In this document: positions 10,639-21,808 of the stretch, one piece after another
Position numbering within the stretch: the first letter of the stretch is position 1
How the letters are laid out: every line of letters begins with the position of its first letter
Assembly (NCBI GenBank): GCA_030739975.1
Contig: JASLYC010000084.1
Location: forward strand, 1 to 64,000
Direction: 5' to 3'
Length of the DNA stretch: 64,000 nt
From: Gammaproteobacteria bacterium
Lineage (GTDB): Bacteria; Pseudomonadota; Gammaproteobacteria; PS1; Pseudothioglobaceae
The notes under the pieces: model-generated
Database searches by the model: none
What the model was told of the DNA's origin: nothing
What the model saw: only the letters and a program-made list of their open reading frames with translations
Position numbers and translations under genes: made by a program

Positions 10639-11853
10639 ATGAAAAGAGCGATTATTATAGTTTTAGACTCATTAGGAATTGGTGCCAGTGCTGATGCAGA
10701 AAGTTATGGAGATAATGGTTCCAATACGCTTGGACATATCGCTGATTATTGTGCCGAAGGAATGGCAAATAACGAACTTAGGAGGGGCTATCTAAATATT
10801 CCAAATCTGCAGAGATGGGGTTTAGTGGCTGCTGCAAACAAGAGTTGTGGCAAAGAATTACCAACAAAACAACAAATAAATCCTATAAATGCATATGGAT
10901 ATGCCCGTGAAATAAGTAAAGGAAAAGACACTCCGAGTGGGCACTGGGAAATATGTGGATTGCCGGTACCTTTGCAGTGGGGCACATTCCCTAATAAAGA
11001 CTCATGTTTCCCAAAAAAACTTATGCAAACACTCATTGATGAGGGTAAGCTAAACGGCACACTCGGTAATAAGCATGCCTCTGGAACAACAATATTGCAA
11101 GAGTTTGGCGAAGAACACATCAAATCAAAGATGCCTATATGCTATACCTCCGCTGACTCAGTATTCCAAATTGCTGCACATGAAGATCACTTTGGATTAG
11201 ATCGCCTTTACGAGCTTTGTGATATTGCAAAGAGATTGGTTGAACCATTTAATATAGCTCGTGTTATTGCTAGACCATTTGTAGGCAATAGCTCTGCAAA
11301 CTTTGAAAGAACAGCAAACCGAAGAGACCTGACAACTCCACCCAACGGAGTGACCTTATTGGACCATATTCAAAGTGTCAATGGTAATGTAGTATCTATA
11401 GGAAAAATTAGTGATATTTTTGCCCACAAAGGCGTAACCCATAAATTCAAAGGTGAGAGTAATATGTCACTAGTCGACCAACTATTGAAACAAATGGACA
11501 GGTTCAAAGATGGGCTACTATTTGTTAACCTTGTTGATTTTGATAGCAAATATGGTCATCGTAGGGATGTTGCTGGTTATGCCCATGCACTGGAACAATT
11601 TGACGCAAGAATTCCAGAAATTGAAGAAAGAATAGCAGGTAATGACTTAGTTTTAATTACCGCTGATCATGGCTGTGACCCTACATGGGTTGGCTCTGAC
11701 CACACCAGAGAACATGTGCCAGTTCTATTTGTTGGAAATAATATAAAGCAGCAATATATAGGTGAGAGAAGTAGCTTTGCAGATATGGGTCAAACTATTG
11801 CTAAACACCTAAACTTAAAAAACCTTGCACATGGCATTGCTTGCAATTTATAG
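10639..11853 (+). CDS. deoB: Phosphopentomutase
   Basis: IIIVLDSLGIGASADAESYGDNGSNTLGHI; LITADHGCDPTWVGSDHTREHVPVL. Confidence 0.96.
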   Translation: MKRAIIIVLDSLGIGASADAESYGDNGSNTLGHIADYCAEGMANNELRRGYLNIPNLQRWGLVAAANKSCGKELPTKQQINPINAYGYAREISKGKDTPSGHWEICGLPVPLQWGTFPNKDSCFPKKLMQTLIDEGKLNGTLGNKHASGTTILQEFGEEHIKSKMPICYTSADSVFQIAAHEDHFGLDRLYELCDIAKRLVEPFNIARVIARPFVGNSSANFERTANRRDLTTPPNGVTLLDHIQSVNGNVVSIGKISDIFAHKGVTHKFKGESNMSLVDQLLKQMDRFKDGLLFVNLVDFDSKYGHRRDVAGYAHALEQFDARIPEIEERIAGNDLVLITADHGCDPTWVGSDHTREHVPVLFVGNNIKQQYIGERSSFADMGQTIAKHLNLKNLAHGIACNL

Positions 11854-11878
11854 TGTGCTAACAAAAAAAATTTATTAA

Positions 11879-12868
11879 ATGGATAATCAAATAAAAAATA
11901 TCCCAAAAGTAGAGCTTCATAGCCATCTTGAGGGGACTATTTCGCCCCCATTGGTTAGGAGGATAGCAAAGCGAAACAGCATAACACTTAAGGATGGACT
12001 TTTTACAGATGAAGATAAGTTTGCTTGGGAGGACTTTGTTGGTTTCTTAAACGCCTATGACGAGGCTAGCTTCTGTTTACGTAAATCAATAGACTATGAA
12101 GATATCACTTATGAGTACTTCAAGTCGTGTGCACTTGAGGGGGTAATTTATGCTGAAACTTTTATTTCACCTGACCATGCAGATGCAGTTGGTATAAGCT
12201 ATCAAGAGATGATACTAGGTTGCGCAAAGGGTATAGAAAGGGTAGAGAAAGAATTTGACATAGTAGCCAGGTTAATTATTAGTTGTGTAAGACATCTAGG
12301 GCCTGAAAAGGCAATAGAAGTGGCAAAACTTATGACTGACAACCCTCACAAATATGTTGTAGGTTTTGGTATGGGTGGAAATGAATATATGTACACAATG
12401 AATGACTTTTCTCCTGCTTACAATATCGCTGTTAACGCTGGATATCCATGTACAACTCATGCAGGAGAGGTGTGCGGACCAGAGAGTGTTTGGGACGCTA
12501 TTAATTGCCTTCCGGTAAGTCGCATAGGGCATGGTGTTAGAAGTGTCGAAGATAGAGAGCTTCTAACAGAGCTTGCAAACCGCAATATTGCTCTTGAGAT
12601 TTGCCCTGGCAGCAATTTAGCGCTAAACGTTTATCCGAACTGGGAAAGCCACCCTCTTAATGAAATTCTTGGTTCAGGTATAAGTGTAAGTTTAAATTCA
12701 GATGACCCTGCATTCTTTGATACCACTGTTGGCAAGGAATATCTAAATGGTTCTAAATTTTTTAACCTTAGCACTAAAGAATTGTGCAACATTTCTGCTA
12801 TGGCTATTAAGGCTTCATTTGTTGACAAAAAAACAAAATCTAGACTTTTGTCAAAAATTCCACAATAG
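11879..12868 (+). CDS. add: Adenosine deaminase
   Basis: PKVELHSHLEGT, THAGE, RIGHGVRS, LNSDDPAFF. Confidence 0.94.
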   Translation: MDNQIKNIPKVELHSHLEGTISPPLVRRIAKRNSITLKDGLFTDEDKFAWEDFVGFLNAYDEASFCLRKSIDYEDITYEYFKSCALEGVIYAETFISPDHADAVGISYQEMILGCAKGIERVEKEFDIVARLIISCVRHLGPEKAIEVAKLMTDNPHKYVVGFGMGGNEYMYTMNDFSPAYNIAVNAGYPCTTHAGEVCGPESVWDAINCLPVSRIGHGVRSVEDRELLTELANRNIALEICPGSNLALNVYPNWESHPLNEILGSGISVSLNSDDPAFFDTTVGKEYLNGSKFFNLSTKELCNISAMAIKASFVDKKTKSRLLSKIPQ

Positions 12869-12879
12869 CTTGCTTGCAA

Positions 12880-13290
12880 CTAATCATTTATTGATACTAC
12901 TTCTACTTGGAATGAAACATCACAGCCGGCTAATGGATGGTTGAAGTTTACTGTTATATTGTCCCCATCAATCTTTTCAATACAACCAACATAGGAATCT
13001 CCGGTGGGGGTTTTAAACTCTACAGCTACGTCCTCCTTAATCAACATGTCAGGCAAAAACTCCGATCGATTCATTATTTGAATGGCCTCCTCATGTATAG
13101 GGCCAAAAGCTTCATCTGAAGTCAACAGAAAAGTTTGTAATTGACCCAACACAGCCTGCTCTACACAAGACTCCAAGCACCTATCTAACTGGCCATCGCC
13201 AACCTTAAATACAAGTATTGATTCTCCTGACTCGTCAACCAGAGAACCATTAGAATGCAATAGCTTATACTTTATTGAATAACCCGGCAT
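12880..13290 (-). CDS. fkpB: FKBP-type peptidyl-prolyl isomerase, SlpA/FkpB-like
   Basis: SlyD/SlpA-like architecture: MNRSEFLPD, NHPLAGCDVSFQVEV C-terminal motif. Confidence 0.82.
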   Translation of the reverse strand: MPGYSIKYKLLHSNGSLVDESGESILVFKVGDGQLDRCLESCVEQAVLGQLQTFLLTSDEAFGPIHEEAIQIMNRSEFLPDMLIKEDVAVEFKTPTGDSYVGCIEKIDGDNITVNFNHPLAGCDVSFQVEVVSIND

Positions 13291-13335
13291 TGAATTGTAG
13301 TTGATAAATAAAATTAATTAATAAAAAATATTTTA

Positions 13336-14178
13336 TTAATTATTACTTAGTGCTTTCAATATTTTGTGAACCTTTGCTGATAGCTCTGAGCGATGAACGA
13401 TCATATCAATAGCTCCTTTTTCAAGTAAAAATTCACTACTTTGAAATCCCTCTGGAAGATCCTCTCCAACGGTTTGCTCTACTACTCGTCTACCAGCAAA
13501 ACCAATTCTTGCGCCTGGTTCAGCTATGTGTATGTCTCCTAGCATGGCGAAACTTGCAGAAACTCCTCCCATCGTTGGGTCTGTCAAAATTGATATAAAA
13601 GGTATTTTTTTGTCTGCCAACATCTTTACCGCTAAAGAGGTTTTTGCCATCTGCATTAAAGATAACAGACCCTCCTGCATACGGGCACCGCCAGAAGCAG
13701 AAAAACAAATAAAAGGGCATTTTGTTTTAATGCTTTCGTTAATTGCACGAACAAACTTTTCCCCAACAACTGAACCCATTGAGCCACCCATAAAATTAAA
13801 ATCCATAGCTGCAACAACAACTTTCATGTCCTGAATTGTTCCCTTTTTCACAACCAAAACGTCCTTCTCATTTGTGCTTTTTTGCGCTGCTGAATACCTG
13901 TCTTTATATCTTTTTTTGTCCTTAAATCTAAGGGGGTCAACTGACTCAATGTCTTTTGCTATTTCTACTCTACCTTTAGCATCCAAAAAGCTGTCTATAC
14001 GCTCTCTTGCAGAAATAATCATATGATGGTCGCATTGAGGACATACATATAATCTCTGCTTCAACTCTTCCTCATAAAGAGTCGTTTCACATTTAGTACA
14101 CTTACTCCATAGCCCTTCAGGAATGTTCTTTTTGACTGCACTCGTAATGGTTGGAAGTATTTTTTCTAGCCAGCTCAT
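13336..14178 (-). CDS. accD: Acetyl-CoA carboxylase carboxyltransferase subunit beta
   Basis: Zn finger ([26 protein letters not shown]), [22 protein letters not shown]. Confidence 0.96.
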   Translation of the reverse strand: MSWLEKILPTITSAVKKNIPEGLWSKCTKCETTLYEEELKQRLYVCPQCDHHMIISARERIDSFLDAKGRVEIAKDIESVDPLRFKDKKRYKDRYSAAQKSTNEKDVLVVKKGTIQDMKVVVAAMDFNFMGGSMGSVVGEKFVRAINESIKTKCPFICFSASGGARMQEGLLSLMQMAKTSLAVKMLADKKIPFISILTDPTMGGVSASFAMLGDIHIAEPGARIGFAGRRVVEQTVGEDLPEGFQSSEFLLEKGAIDMIVHRSELSAKVHKILKALSNN

Positions 14179-14193
14179 ATTTATTATTTTAAA

Positions 14194-14994
14194 TTAATTA
14201 ATAGCATCAGAAATTTCATTAGCAAATTTAGCAACACTCTCTATCATTTTATCCTTGTATTTTGCATTTTTTTCAATAAATGACACAATTGTAGAGCCTA
14301 CAATAACAGCATCTGCTGATTTAGAAACTGCCTTTGCAGACTCTGCATCCTTAATTCCGAACCCAACACCTACAGGTAAATCTACATATTTTCTTATTCT
14401 TTCTAAATGAAAGTTTACAGAATCAATGTTTAAATTTCCTGCACCAGTTACGCCCTTTAAAGATACATAATAAACAAATCCGGAGGCTAAATCTGCAAGT
14501 AGCTTGAGCCTATTATCAGTTGTGGTGGGAGCCACAAGAAATATTAAATCGATTCCTACCTTATCTAGTAAAGCCTTAAGTTCTTGAGCTTCTTCAGGAG
14601 GCATATCAACAACCAAAACTCCATCAACTCCACATTCTATGGCCTGATTTGCAAAATCTGCATAGCCAAATACCTCTATCGGGTTTAGATACCCCATAAG
14701 TACGACTGGGGTATAGGTGTTGTTCTGTCTAAACCTTTTAACTAGCAACAAAACATCTTTCAAACTTACTCCATCTGATACTGCTCTGTTATGCGACTTT
14801 GCTATTACAGGTCCATCAGCCATAGGGTCTGAAAAAGGCACCCCTAACTCAATAATGCTCGCTCCATTCTCTACTAAAGAATTCATTAAATCATAGGTAT
14901 TATCAATACCGCTATCGCCAGCAGTAATAAAGGGTATAAACGCTTTGCGATTATTTTTCTTTAAAGATTCAAAAACTTTACTAAGACGAGACAT
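14194..14994 (-). CDS. trpA: Tryptophan synthase alpha chain
   Basis: FIPFITAGD, IELGVPFSDPMADGPVI, VGFGIKD. Confidence 0.96.
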   Translation of the reverse strand: MSRLSKVFESLKKNNRKAFIPFITAGDSGIDNTYDLMNSLVENGASIIELGVPFSDPMADGPVIAKSHNRAVSDGVSLKDVLLLVKRFRQNNTYTPVVLMGYLNPIEVFGYADFANQAIECGVDGVLVVDMPPEEAQELKALLDKVGIDLIFLVAPTTTDNRLKLLADLASGFVYYVSLKGVTGAGNLNIDSVNFHLERIRKYVDLPVGVGFGIKDAESAKAVSKSADAVIVGSTIVSFIEKNAKYKDKMIESVAKFANEISDAIN

Positions 14995-15034
14995 AATTAA
15001 TTAAAGTAGCATTAGAAAATAAAATTTTATCACA

Positions 15035-16081
15035 CTATTGTTTAGTACTAAACTCATGCACACTGTCTACTAGGTCTTTCATTCTTTCCGGATTAACATC
15101 AGGAGAAATGCCATGGCCCAAGTTAAATACATGGCCAGTATTGTCACTGTATTGCGAAAGAATCTTTTTGACTTCTTCACGAATTGTGTCCCTAGAAGCG
15201 TATAAAACACAAGGGTCTAAGTTGCCTTGTAATGCGACCTTGTCTCCTACTCTAGTCTGTGCATCACCTAACTCTACTGTCCAGTCTAGTCCAATCGCAT
15301 CGCATCCGCTTAAAGCTATCTGTTCCAGCCACATACCTCCTCCCTTAGTAAATAAAGTTATCGGTATTATTTTTCCATCATGATGACGATTGACTCCTTT
15401 AACTATTTTCTCCATATACCTGAGAGAATAGTCTTCATAACTATCTTTATTAAGAAGTCCTCCCCATGTATCAAAAACCATAACAGAATCTACCCCAGCT
15501 TCAATTTGACCATTTAAGTAATCAATAATAGTGTCTGCAAGCTTATCAAGTAACTTATGCATATGGCTAGGGTTCTCGTACATTAGACCCTTAACTTTTG
15601 AAAAATTTTTGCTAGAACCGCCCTCAACCATGTATGTTGCTAATGTCCAAGGGCTGCCTGTAAATCCAATCAAGGGAACCCTTCCATTCAAAGATTTCTT
15701 AATTAGCGAAACAGCATCTGTCACATAAGAAAGCTCTGAGCCGATATCGGGCTTTACTAGCCCATCTATGTCGGCTAATCTTCTAATAGGTTTAGAAAAT
15801 TTAGGGCCCTCTCCTTCTGTGAAATAAAGACCCAAATCCATCGCATCGGGAATAGTCAGTATATCTGAGAACAATATTGCAGCATCTAGATCAAAACGCT
15901 CAATAGGCTGCAATGTTACTTCGCAAGCCATATCTGGAGATTTGCAAAGGGTTAGAAAATCGCCCGCCTTTTTACGAGTAGCGCGATATTCTGGAAGATA
16001 ACGCCCTGCCTGCCTCATTACCCAAATTGGCGTCCTTGATACTGGCTTTTTTAATAGTGCGTTTATATAGTCAAAAGACAT
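15035..16081 (-). CDS. hemE: Uroporphyrinogen decarboxylase
   Basis: [49 protein letters not shown]. Confidence 0.97.
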   Translation of the reverse strand: MSFDYINALLKKPVSRTPIWVMRQAGRYLPEYRATRKKAGDFLTLCKSPDMACEVTLQPIERFDLDAAILFSDILTIPDAMDLGLYFTEGEGPKFSKPIRRLADIDGLVKPDIGSELSYVTDAVSLIKKSLNGRVPLIGFTGSPWTLATYMVEGGSSKNFSKVKGLMYENPSHMHKLLDKLADTIIDYLNGQIEAGVDSVMVFDTWGGLLNKDSYEDYSLRYMEKIVKGVNRHHDGKIIPITLFTKGGGMWLEQIALSGCDAIGLDWTVELGDAQTRVGDKVALQGNLDPCVLYASRDTIREEVKKILSQYSDNTGHVFNLGHGISPDVNPERMKDLVDSVHEFSTKQ

Positions 16082-16193
16082 AATAGTGAAATATTTTAGT
16101 GATTAAATGATTATATAGATAATTGTTAAGATAGCTAATATTTATATGTTTTTATAATTCTCTGCTTATCTTTTGTGTAATATTATTAAACAT

Positions 16194-16214
16194 AAAAAAA
16201 GCCACATAAGTGGC
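16194..16214 (-). terminator. Rho-independent terminator downstream of rpmE
   Basis: On the minus strand: GCCACTTATGTGGC followed by TTTTTTT. Confidence 0.8.
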
Positions 16215-16237
16215 TTCTTTAATACTTCTAGGTTGGC

Positions 16238-16450
16238 TTATCTCTTAAATGAACCATAACGTGACTTAAATTTTTCAACACGTCCTGCAGTGTCCATAAT
16301 TTTTTGTTTGCCGGTGTAAAAAGGGTGGCAGCTAGAACACACGTCTAAATGTAGCTCGTCTTGTTTTTTTGTTGAACGGGTTTCAAAAGAATTGCCACAA
16401 CTACATACAACTTTAATCATATCGTAGTCTGGATGAATTTCTGTTTTCAT
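16238..16450 (-). CDS. rpmE: 50S ribosomal protein bL31
   Basis: [27 protein letters not shown]...[13 protein letters not shown]; Cys-containing type. Confidence 0.97.
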   Translation of the reverse strand: MKTEIHPDYDMIKVVCSCGNSFETRSTKKQDELHLDVCSSCHPFYTGKQKIMDTAGRVEKFKSRYGSFKR

Positions 16451-16609
16451 ATCACTATATATATTGTAATCTTGTAAGGGGGTAGATTATATACTAAGTG
16501 TCGCTTTCAAGGCAAGACTTTTAGCCTAATTTAAGTCATAAACAGAGCAAATAAACAAAGATGATATTGTTAACATAATCGCTCTCATTTTAATTGTTAT
16601 TAATTGCCA

Positions 16610-16639
16610 TTGACAAGTGATAGGTATAATAGCTATATA
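16610..16639 (+). promoter_or_regulatory. Putative sigma70 promoter upstream of glmU
   Basis: TTGACA - 18 nt - TATATA, about 60 nt upstream of the glmU start. Confidence 0.4.
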
Positions 16640-16700
16640 GAAAAAAACATCTTTAGCACTCCGTTTATTATTTAATGAATTCATCAATAATATATTTTTT

Positions 16701-18062
16701 ATGACAGATATTCAAGGCATTATTTTGGCAGCTGGCAAAGGCACTAGAATGTATTCAAACATACCTAAAGTTCTGCATACCGTTTCAGACAAAACCTTGC
16801 TAGAGCATGTATTAAATAAGGCCCATAAAGTATGTAATAAAATTCATGTAGTGTATGGATTTAAGGGTGAACAAGTAAAAAGTTCGATTGAAGATAGATC
16901 CGTTAATTGGGTTGAGCAACGGGAACAACTAGGGACTGGACACGCTGTATCTCAAGTTGTTCCTCAAATAGACAATGAGTCAATATCTTTAATTATGTAT
17001 GCAGATATACCTTTAATTAAAGAGTCGACACTAGATAAGTTAATTAAAGAGGCTGATAAGTTTGGCATATCACTTTTATCAACCAAACTAGAGAGTCCAG
17101 ACGGATATGGCCGCATTATTCGTAAGGATGGAGAAATAAAATCCATAATCGAACACAAAGATGCCACCAAGGAGCAATTAATCATTAAGGAAATAAACAC
17201 TGGTTTTATTGCAATTAAGAGTAAGCTATTAAAAAAATATTTAACAAAAATTGACACAAGCAACAAACAAAATGAGTTCTATCTTACTGACATCATTGCA
17301 TCTGCGGTCGATGATGGTAGAATTGTCGGTTCAATAATTACTAAGGACAAGTTTGAAGTGGCTGGGGTTAATGACAAAGTACAACTAGCAGAACTTGAAA
17401 GAGATTTTCAGAAAAATCAAGCACTGGAATTTATGCGCCAAGGTCTAACCATTAAAGACCCTTCACGTTTCGATTGCAGAGGTAAACTCAAGTTTGGACA
17501 GGACTGCACTATTGATATCAATGTTTTGATAGAAGGAGAAGTATATATAGGTGATAACTCCTCTATATCCCCCAACTGTATTATAAAAAACTCTAGCATT
17601 GGAAAGAATGTCTCTGTATTGCCAAATACCGTTATTGAAAATGCAGTAGTGGGTGACAACGCTAGTATAGGGCCATTTGCAAGGATACGTCCACAAACCA
17701 AAATAGGCAATAATACCAAGGTCGGAAACTTTGTTGAAATAAAAAAATCTAGCATCGAAGAAGGCTCAAAGATTTCACACTTAAGTTACATTGGTGATAC
17801 GTCGGTTGGACGCAATGTTAATATTGGTGCAGGAGTAATTACTTGTAATTATGACGGCTCTAACAAGCATAAAACTGATATAAGAGATGGCTCCTTTGTT
17901 GGCTCTAACTCTCAATTGATTGCGCCTGTGGTAATTGGAGAGAATGCCACTATCGGTGCTGGCTCAACAATTACTAGTGACGCACCTAATGACGCTTTAA
18001 CTTTGACAAGAACAAAGCAGTCTACCTTCAAAAAATGGCGTCGCCCTAAAAAAAATAAGTAA
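16701..18062 (+). CDS. glmU: Bifunctional UDP-GlcNAc pyrophosphorylase / glucosamine-1-phosphate acetyltransferase
   Basis: LAAGKGTRMYSNIPKVLH, hexapeptide repeats, GAGVITCNYDGSNKHKTDI. Confidence 0.97.
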   Translation: MTDIQGIILAAGKGTRMYSNIPKVLHTVSDKTLLEHVLNKAHKVCNKIHVVYGFKGEQVKSSIEDRSVNWVEQREQLGTGHAVSQVVPQIDNESISLIMYADIPLIKESTLDKLIKEADKFGISLLSTKLESPDGYGRIIRKDGEIKSIIEHKDATKEQLIIKEINTGFIAIKSKLLKKYLTKIDTSNKQNEFYLTDIIASAVDDGRIVGSIITKDKFEVAGVNDKVQLAELERDFQKNQALEFMRQGLTIKDPSRFDCRGKLKFGQDCTIDINVLIEGEVYIGDNSSISPNCIIKNSSIGKNVSVLPNTVIENAVVGDNASIGPFARIRPQTKIGNNTKVGNFVEIKKSSIEEGSKISHLSYIGDTSVGRNVNIGAGVITCNYDGSNKHKTDIRDGSFVGSNSQLIAPVVIGENATIGAGSTITSDAPNDALTLTRTKQSTFKKWRRPKKNK

Positions 18063-18064
18063 TA

Positions 18065-19234
18065 ATGTTTAGACTCCCCCGTAATGTTTGGATTTTAGCC
18101 TTAAGCTCGTCGCTATTTATGTCTCTTAGCGTATTTATTATTTTTATAGGCGGCATAATAGGTCAATCAATTAGCCCAATAAAGAGTCTATCGACATTGC
18201 CAGTAGCAATGATAGTTATTGGTACAGCTGTTAGTATATTCCCTATAAACTACATTATGTCTAAGATTGGAAGAAGGTACACATTTCTTTCTGTTTGTGT
18301 ATTTACAATAATAAATGCCATATTAGCGGTCACATCTTTATATTTGCAGTCATTTAATCTGTTCTGCTTTTCAACATTTCTCTTTGGTGCTACTGTTGCC
18401 ACAATGCAACAATTCCGATTCGCAGCAATTGAAAGTGTAAACAAAGATCAGATCACATCAGCAACCTCTTTAGTTTTACTTGCAGGACTTATATCTGCCT
18501 ATCTTGGTCCAGAAATAGCAACTAATGGCAAAAACTTATTTGAAGTCCAATTTGTAGGTTCATTTGTATTGCTTGCAATTTGCTTTGTTGTAGCCTTTGT
18601 ATTGCTTAGCCTTTTTAAGCCGGCAAAGAAACTAGCGTTGCCAAAAGATAATTCAAAAAGAAAACTAATAGAGATAATAAAACAGCCTACTTTTATTGTA
18701 GCGATGTCTAGTGCAGCGTCTGGTTATGTAATTATGTCTTATGTTATGACTGCAACCCCAATAAGCATGCATAGCATGGATGGATTTTCTTTAGAACAAA
18801 CTAAGTTTGTTATTCAGAGTCATGTCATTGCAATGTTTTTACCGTCTTTATTTACCCCAATGATTGTTAAATTATTGGGCCTTAATAGAATGTTGATTAT
18901 TGGTATTTTGTTATATTTTGTGTGTGTAGCTATAGCATTATTAGATCATCTATTAATCAACTACTGGGTTTCACTTGTATTGTTGGGACTAGGGTGGAAT
19001 TTTTTGTATATTGGCGGTACAGCATTATTACCCAGTTCATACGAAGAAAATGAAAAATTCAAAGTCCAAACTGTTAATGATTTTTCAATTTTTGGTTTTC
19101 AGGCTTTTGCCTCTCTATCGGCAGGATGGTTTGTATTCAATTATGGGTGGGAGTCAGTACTATACTCTGTAGTGCCCATAATATTGATTCAGTTTTTTAT
19201 TCTTTTATGGTGGCTCAAACACAAAAAAACTTAA
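18065..19234 (+). CDS. MFS transporter
   Basis: About 12 TM segments, IGRRYTF loop motif. Confidence 0.8.
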   Translation: MFRLPRNVWILALSSSLFMSLSVFIIFIGGIIGQSISPIKSLSTLPVAMIVIGTAVSIFPINYIMSKIGRRYTFLSVCVFTIINAILAVTSLYLQSFNLFCFSTFLFGATVATMQQFRFAAIESVNKDQITSATSLVLLAGLISAYLGPEIATNGKNLFEVQFVGSFVLLAICFVVAFVLLSLFKPAKKLALPKDNSKRKLIEIIKQPTFIVAMSSAASGYVIMSYVMTATPISMHSMDGFSLEQTKFVIQSHVIAMFLPSLFTPMIVKLLGLNRMLIIGILLYFVCVAIALLDHLLINYWVSLVLLGLGWNFLYIGGTALLPSSYEENEKFKVQTVNDFSIFGFQAFASLSAGWFVFNYGWESVLYSVVPIILIQFFILLWWLKHKKT

Positions 19235-19274
19235 CGATTTAATTTTGTCAATAACTATCGATTTAAAAAAATAA

Positions 19275-20363
19275 TCAGTAAAGGTATTCTCTATAAACTC
19301 TTTTAGTAATTTTTGTAAATATTTCATAGGATATAGTGTCGGCGCAGCGAGCTACATCATTAATTGAAACATTCTCTCCAAACAGTTCGGCAATATCATT
19401 GATTTTAGTTCCAGGAATATTTGTCAGGTCTATCGTAAGCATGTCCATTGAAACTCTACCAACAATATGAGTGATGCTACCATTTATATATACAGGGGTT
19501 CCGGTAATTGCATGTCTGGGATAGCCATCTCCATAACCAAAAGCTACCACTCCAACTGTCATGTCCTTTGGACAAATAAATGTGCCTCCATAACCGATAT
19601 TGTCGCCCTTGTTGTAATTTTTTATAGAAATAATTGGAGCTGTAACAATCATTGTTGTCAATAAATTTTGGTCGTGCTGGTTGTAGTCAATTGGTGATGC
19701 CCCATAAAGCATAATGCCTGGACGAATAAAGTCTTGAGAAGGATACACCTTAGTTAATACGCCAGCAGAATTTGAAATTGACAGTTTGAATTTATATTTT
19801 TTTTTCAGTGCATTATATATTGAGCTTATTTTATGCATTTGTCTGTCGGTAACCATGTTTCCAACTTCGTCTGCACAAGCAAAATGGGTCATTAGCACAA
19901 TTTCTTTTACATTTTTACTAGAAGAAAGCTTTTCAAATGCATCAACAATCGTATCATCTTGAAATCCTAGCCTCCCCATTCCAGAGTCATACTTTAAAAA
20001 CACTGTCAATGGCTCAGAGTAATCTTTATTGAGTATCCAATTTAAGCCTTTATTAGAATTAACACAGATTAAAAAGTTATTTTTGTTGGCGTAATCAATC
20101 TCATCAAACTCAAAAACACCTTCCAACAAGAGTATCGGGCTTTTTACTCCAGATTGGCGAATTTCTATCGCCTCTTCTATGCAAGCAACACCAAACAAAT
20201 CTACCTCGCTATCCAAATAACTTGCAACTTTTATCGCGTTATGGCCATACGCATTAGCTTTCACAATTGCAACTGCCTGTGCGCCTGGTACACAAGATTT
20301 TGCGTACAAATAGTTATGCTTAATTGCTGCTAAATTAATCCTAGCAACTGTATTCCTACTCAT
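19275..20363 (-). CDS. alr: Alanine racemase
   Basis: PLP-Lys motif AIVKANAYGHNA; YDSGMGRLGF; RPGIMLYGASP; GRVSMDM. Confidence 0.95.
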   Translation of the reverse strand: MSRNTVARINLAAIKHNYLYAKSCVPGAQAVAIVKANAYGHNAIKVASYLDSEVDLFGVACIEEAIEIRQSGVKSPILLLEGVFEFDEIDYANKNNFLICVNSNKGLNWILNKDYSEPLTVFLKYDSGMGRLGFQDDTIVDAFEKLSSSKNVKEIVLMTHFACADEVGNMVTDRQMHKISSIYNALKKKYKFKLSISNSAGVLTKVYPSQDFIRPGIMLYGASPIDYNQHDQNLLTTMIVTAPIISIKNYNKGDNIGYGGTFICPKDMTVGVVAFGYGDGYPRHAITGTPVYINGSITHIVGRVSMDMLTIDLTNIPGTKINDIAELFGENVSINDVARCADTISYEIFTKITKRVYREYLY

Positions 20364-21619
20364 TACTGATAGCGCTCTATACCTAAACCGTCAAGGTCAA
20401 CCTGTGTATTATCGCCAGAAATAATTAACGATATCAACTTTCCAGAGCCTAACCCCATTGTCCAACCTAAGGTACCGTGTCCAGTATTCAAGAAGAGGTT
20501 CCTATATTGTGTTTTTCCTATAATAGGAGTTCCATCAGGTGTCATTGGACGCAATCCAGCCCAAAACTCATTGTCCGTTGTTTCTTTGGTAGCCTTAGGA
20601 AAAATGTTATTAATGACAAAGGTAGTTATCTCTTCTCCTTTATTTGATAGGCTCTTGTCGTAGCCAGTTAACTCTGCAATCCCTGCAACCCTGACCTTGT
20701 CTCCTAGCCTGGTAATTGCTACCTTGTAAGTTTCATCCACCAAAGAGCCCTGCGGCGCATCCAGATCCTCTTTAACAGGCAAAGTAATTGAATAACCTTT
20801 GACAGGATAGATAGGTAACAAGACCCCTAAAGGCTTCAATACCGATGACGAATCACACCCCAAAGCAACCACATAATTGTCAGCCATATATTCGCCATTA
20901 CTAGTCTCTATAGATGACACATTGCCATCTATAGTGTTAATTTTATTTATTTCAACTCCGTATTCAAAATTCACGCCTAGAGTTTTACACTTCTCAACCA
21001 GTTTGTTGACAAACATAAAACAATTTGCGCTCTGGTCCTCTATTAAACGCAAACCTCCCTTAATTTTATTTTTTACATGCCTTAGACCTGGCTCAGCTTT
21101 AACACAACCTTCTGCATCTAGTACTTCATATTTAACACCATATTTTTCATAAATGGCTATGTCCTTTTTACATTCAGCTAGCTGCTTATTTGTCCTAAAA
21201 ATTTGGAGCACTCCGTTATTTCTTAACTCAAAATCAAAATCATTCTCATTGATAAATTCCGCGACAGTTTTTTTTGAGAAAGAAGAAACACGCATCATTC
21301 TAGATTTATTTGTAATATACCTATTGGTTGTGCAGTTTCTTAGAATGCTAATAATGAACTTTATAGTTATAAATGACAACCTAGGATTAACAATAAGTGG
21401 TGCATACTTACTAAACATCCATCTTATTGCTTTATATGGAACTCCGGGAGCTGCCCAGGGTGATGACATAGCATAAGATAGCTGACCGGCATTGGCATGG
21501 CTTGTTCCCATAGCTGCACCATCTTCACGATCAATCACAGTTACATCATAGCCAGCTTTAGCCAAATAATAGGCAGAGCTTACTCCAATTATTCCACTTC
21601 CCGCTACTAGTACTTTCAT
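20363..21619 (-). CDS. dadA: D-amino acid dehydrogenase, FAD-dependent
   Basis: VLVAGSGIIGVSSAYYLAKAGYDVTVIDR; C-terminal GLRPMTPDGTPIIG and NTGHGTLGWTMGLGSGK; abuts alr with TAATG. Confidence 0.92.
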   Translation of the reverse strand: MKVLVAGSGIIGVSSAYYLAKAGYDVTVIDREDGAAMGTSHANAGQLSYAMSSPWAAPGVPYKAIRWMFSKYAPLIVNPRLSFITIKFIISILRNCTTNRYITNKSRMMRVSSFSKKTVAEFINENDFDFELRNNGVLQIFRTNKQLAECKKDIAIYEKYGVKYEVLDAEGCVKAEPGLRHVKNKIKGGLRLIEDQSANCFMFVNKLVEKCKTLGVNFEYGVEINKINTIDGNVSSIETSNGEYMADNYVVALGCDSSSVLKPLGVLLPIYPVKGYSITLPVKEDLDAPQGSLVDETYKVAITRLGDKVRVAGIAELTGYDKSLSNKGEEITTFVINNIFPKATKETTDNEFWAGLRPMTPDGTPIIGKTQYRNLFLNTGHGTLGWTMGLGSGKLISLIISGDNTQVDLDGLGIERYQ

Positions 21620-21808
21620 AACTTCTTTGCTTTAATAAAATGTAGGCAAGCATTTTATTATCTTTATCAATAAAAATGCAAAATTCAGTATAAATGAATA
21701 ATTGTTACAAAATATGATATTTAGTTACAAACAAAGTATATTACACATTAAGCTTTACAATGCCACTATTATCTTCGTCTTGTAACATACGCAATACAGA
21801 GTACCAAA

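Noticed and set aside
13526-13834. ORF antisense to accD
   Set aside because: Explained by accD codon structure on the minus strand
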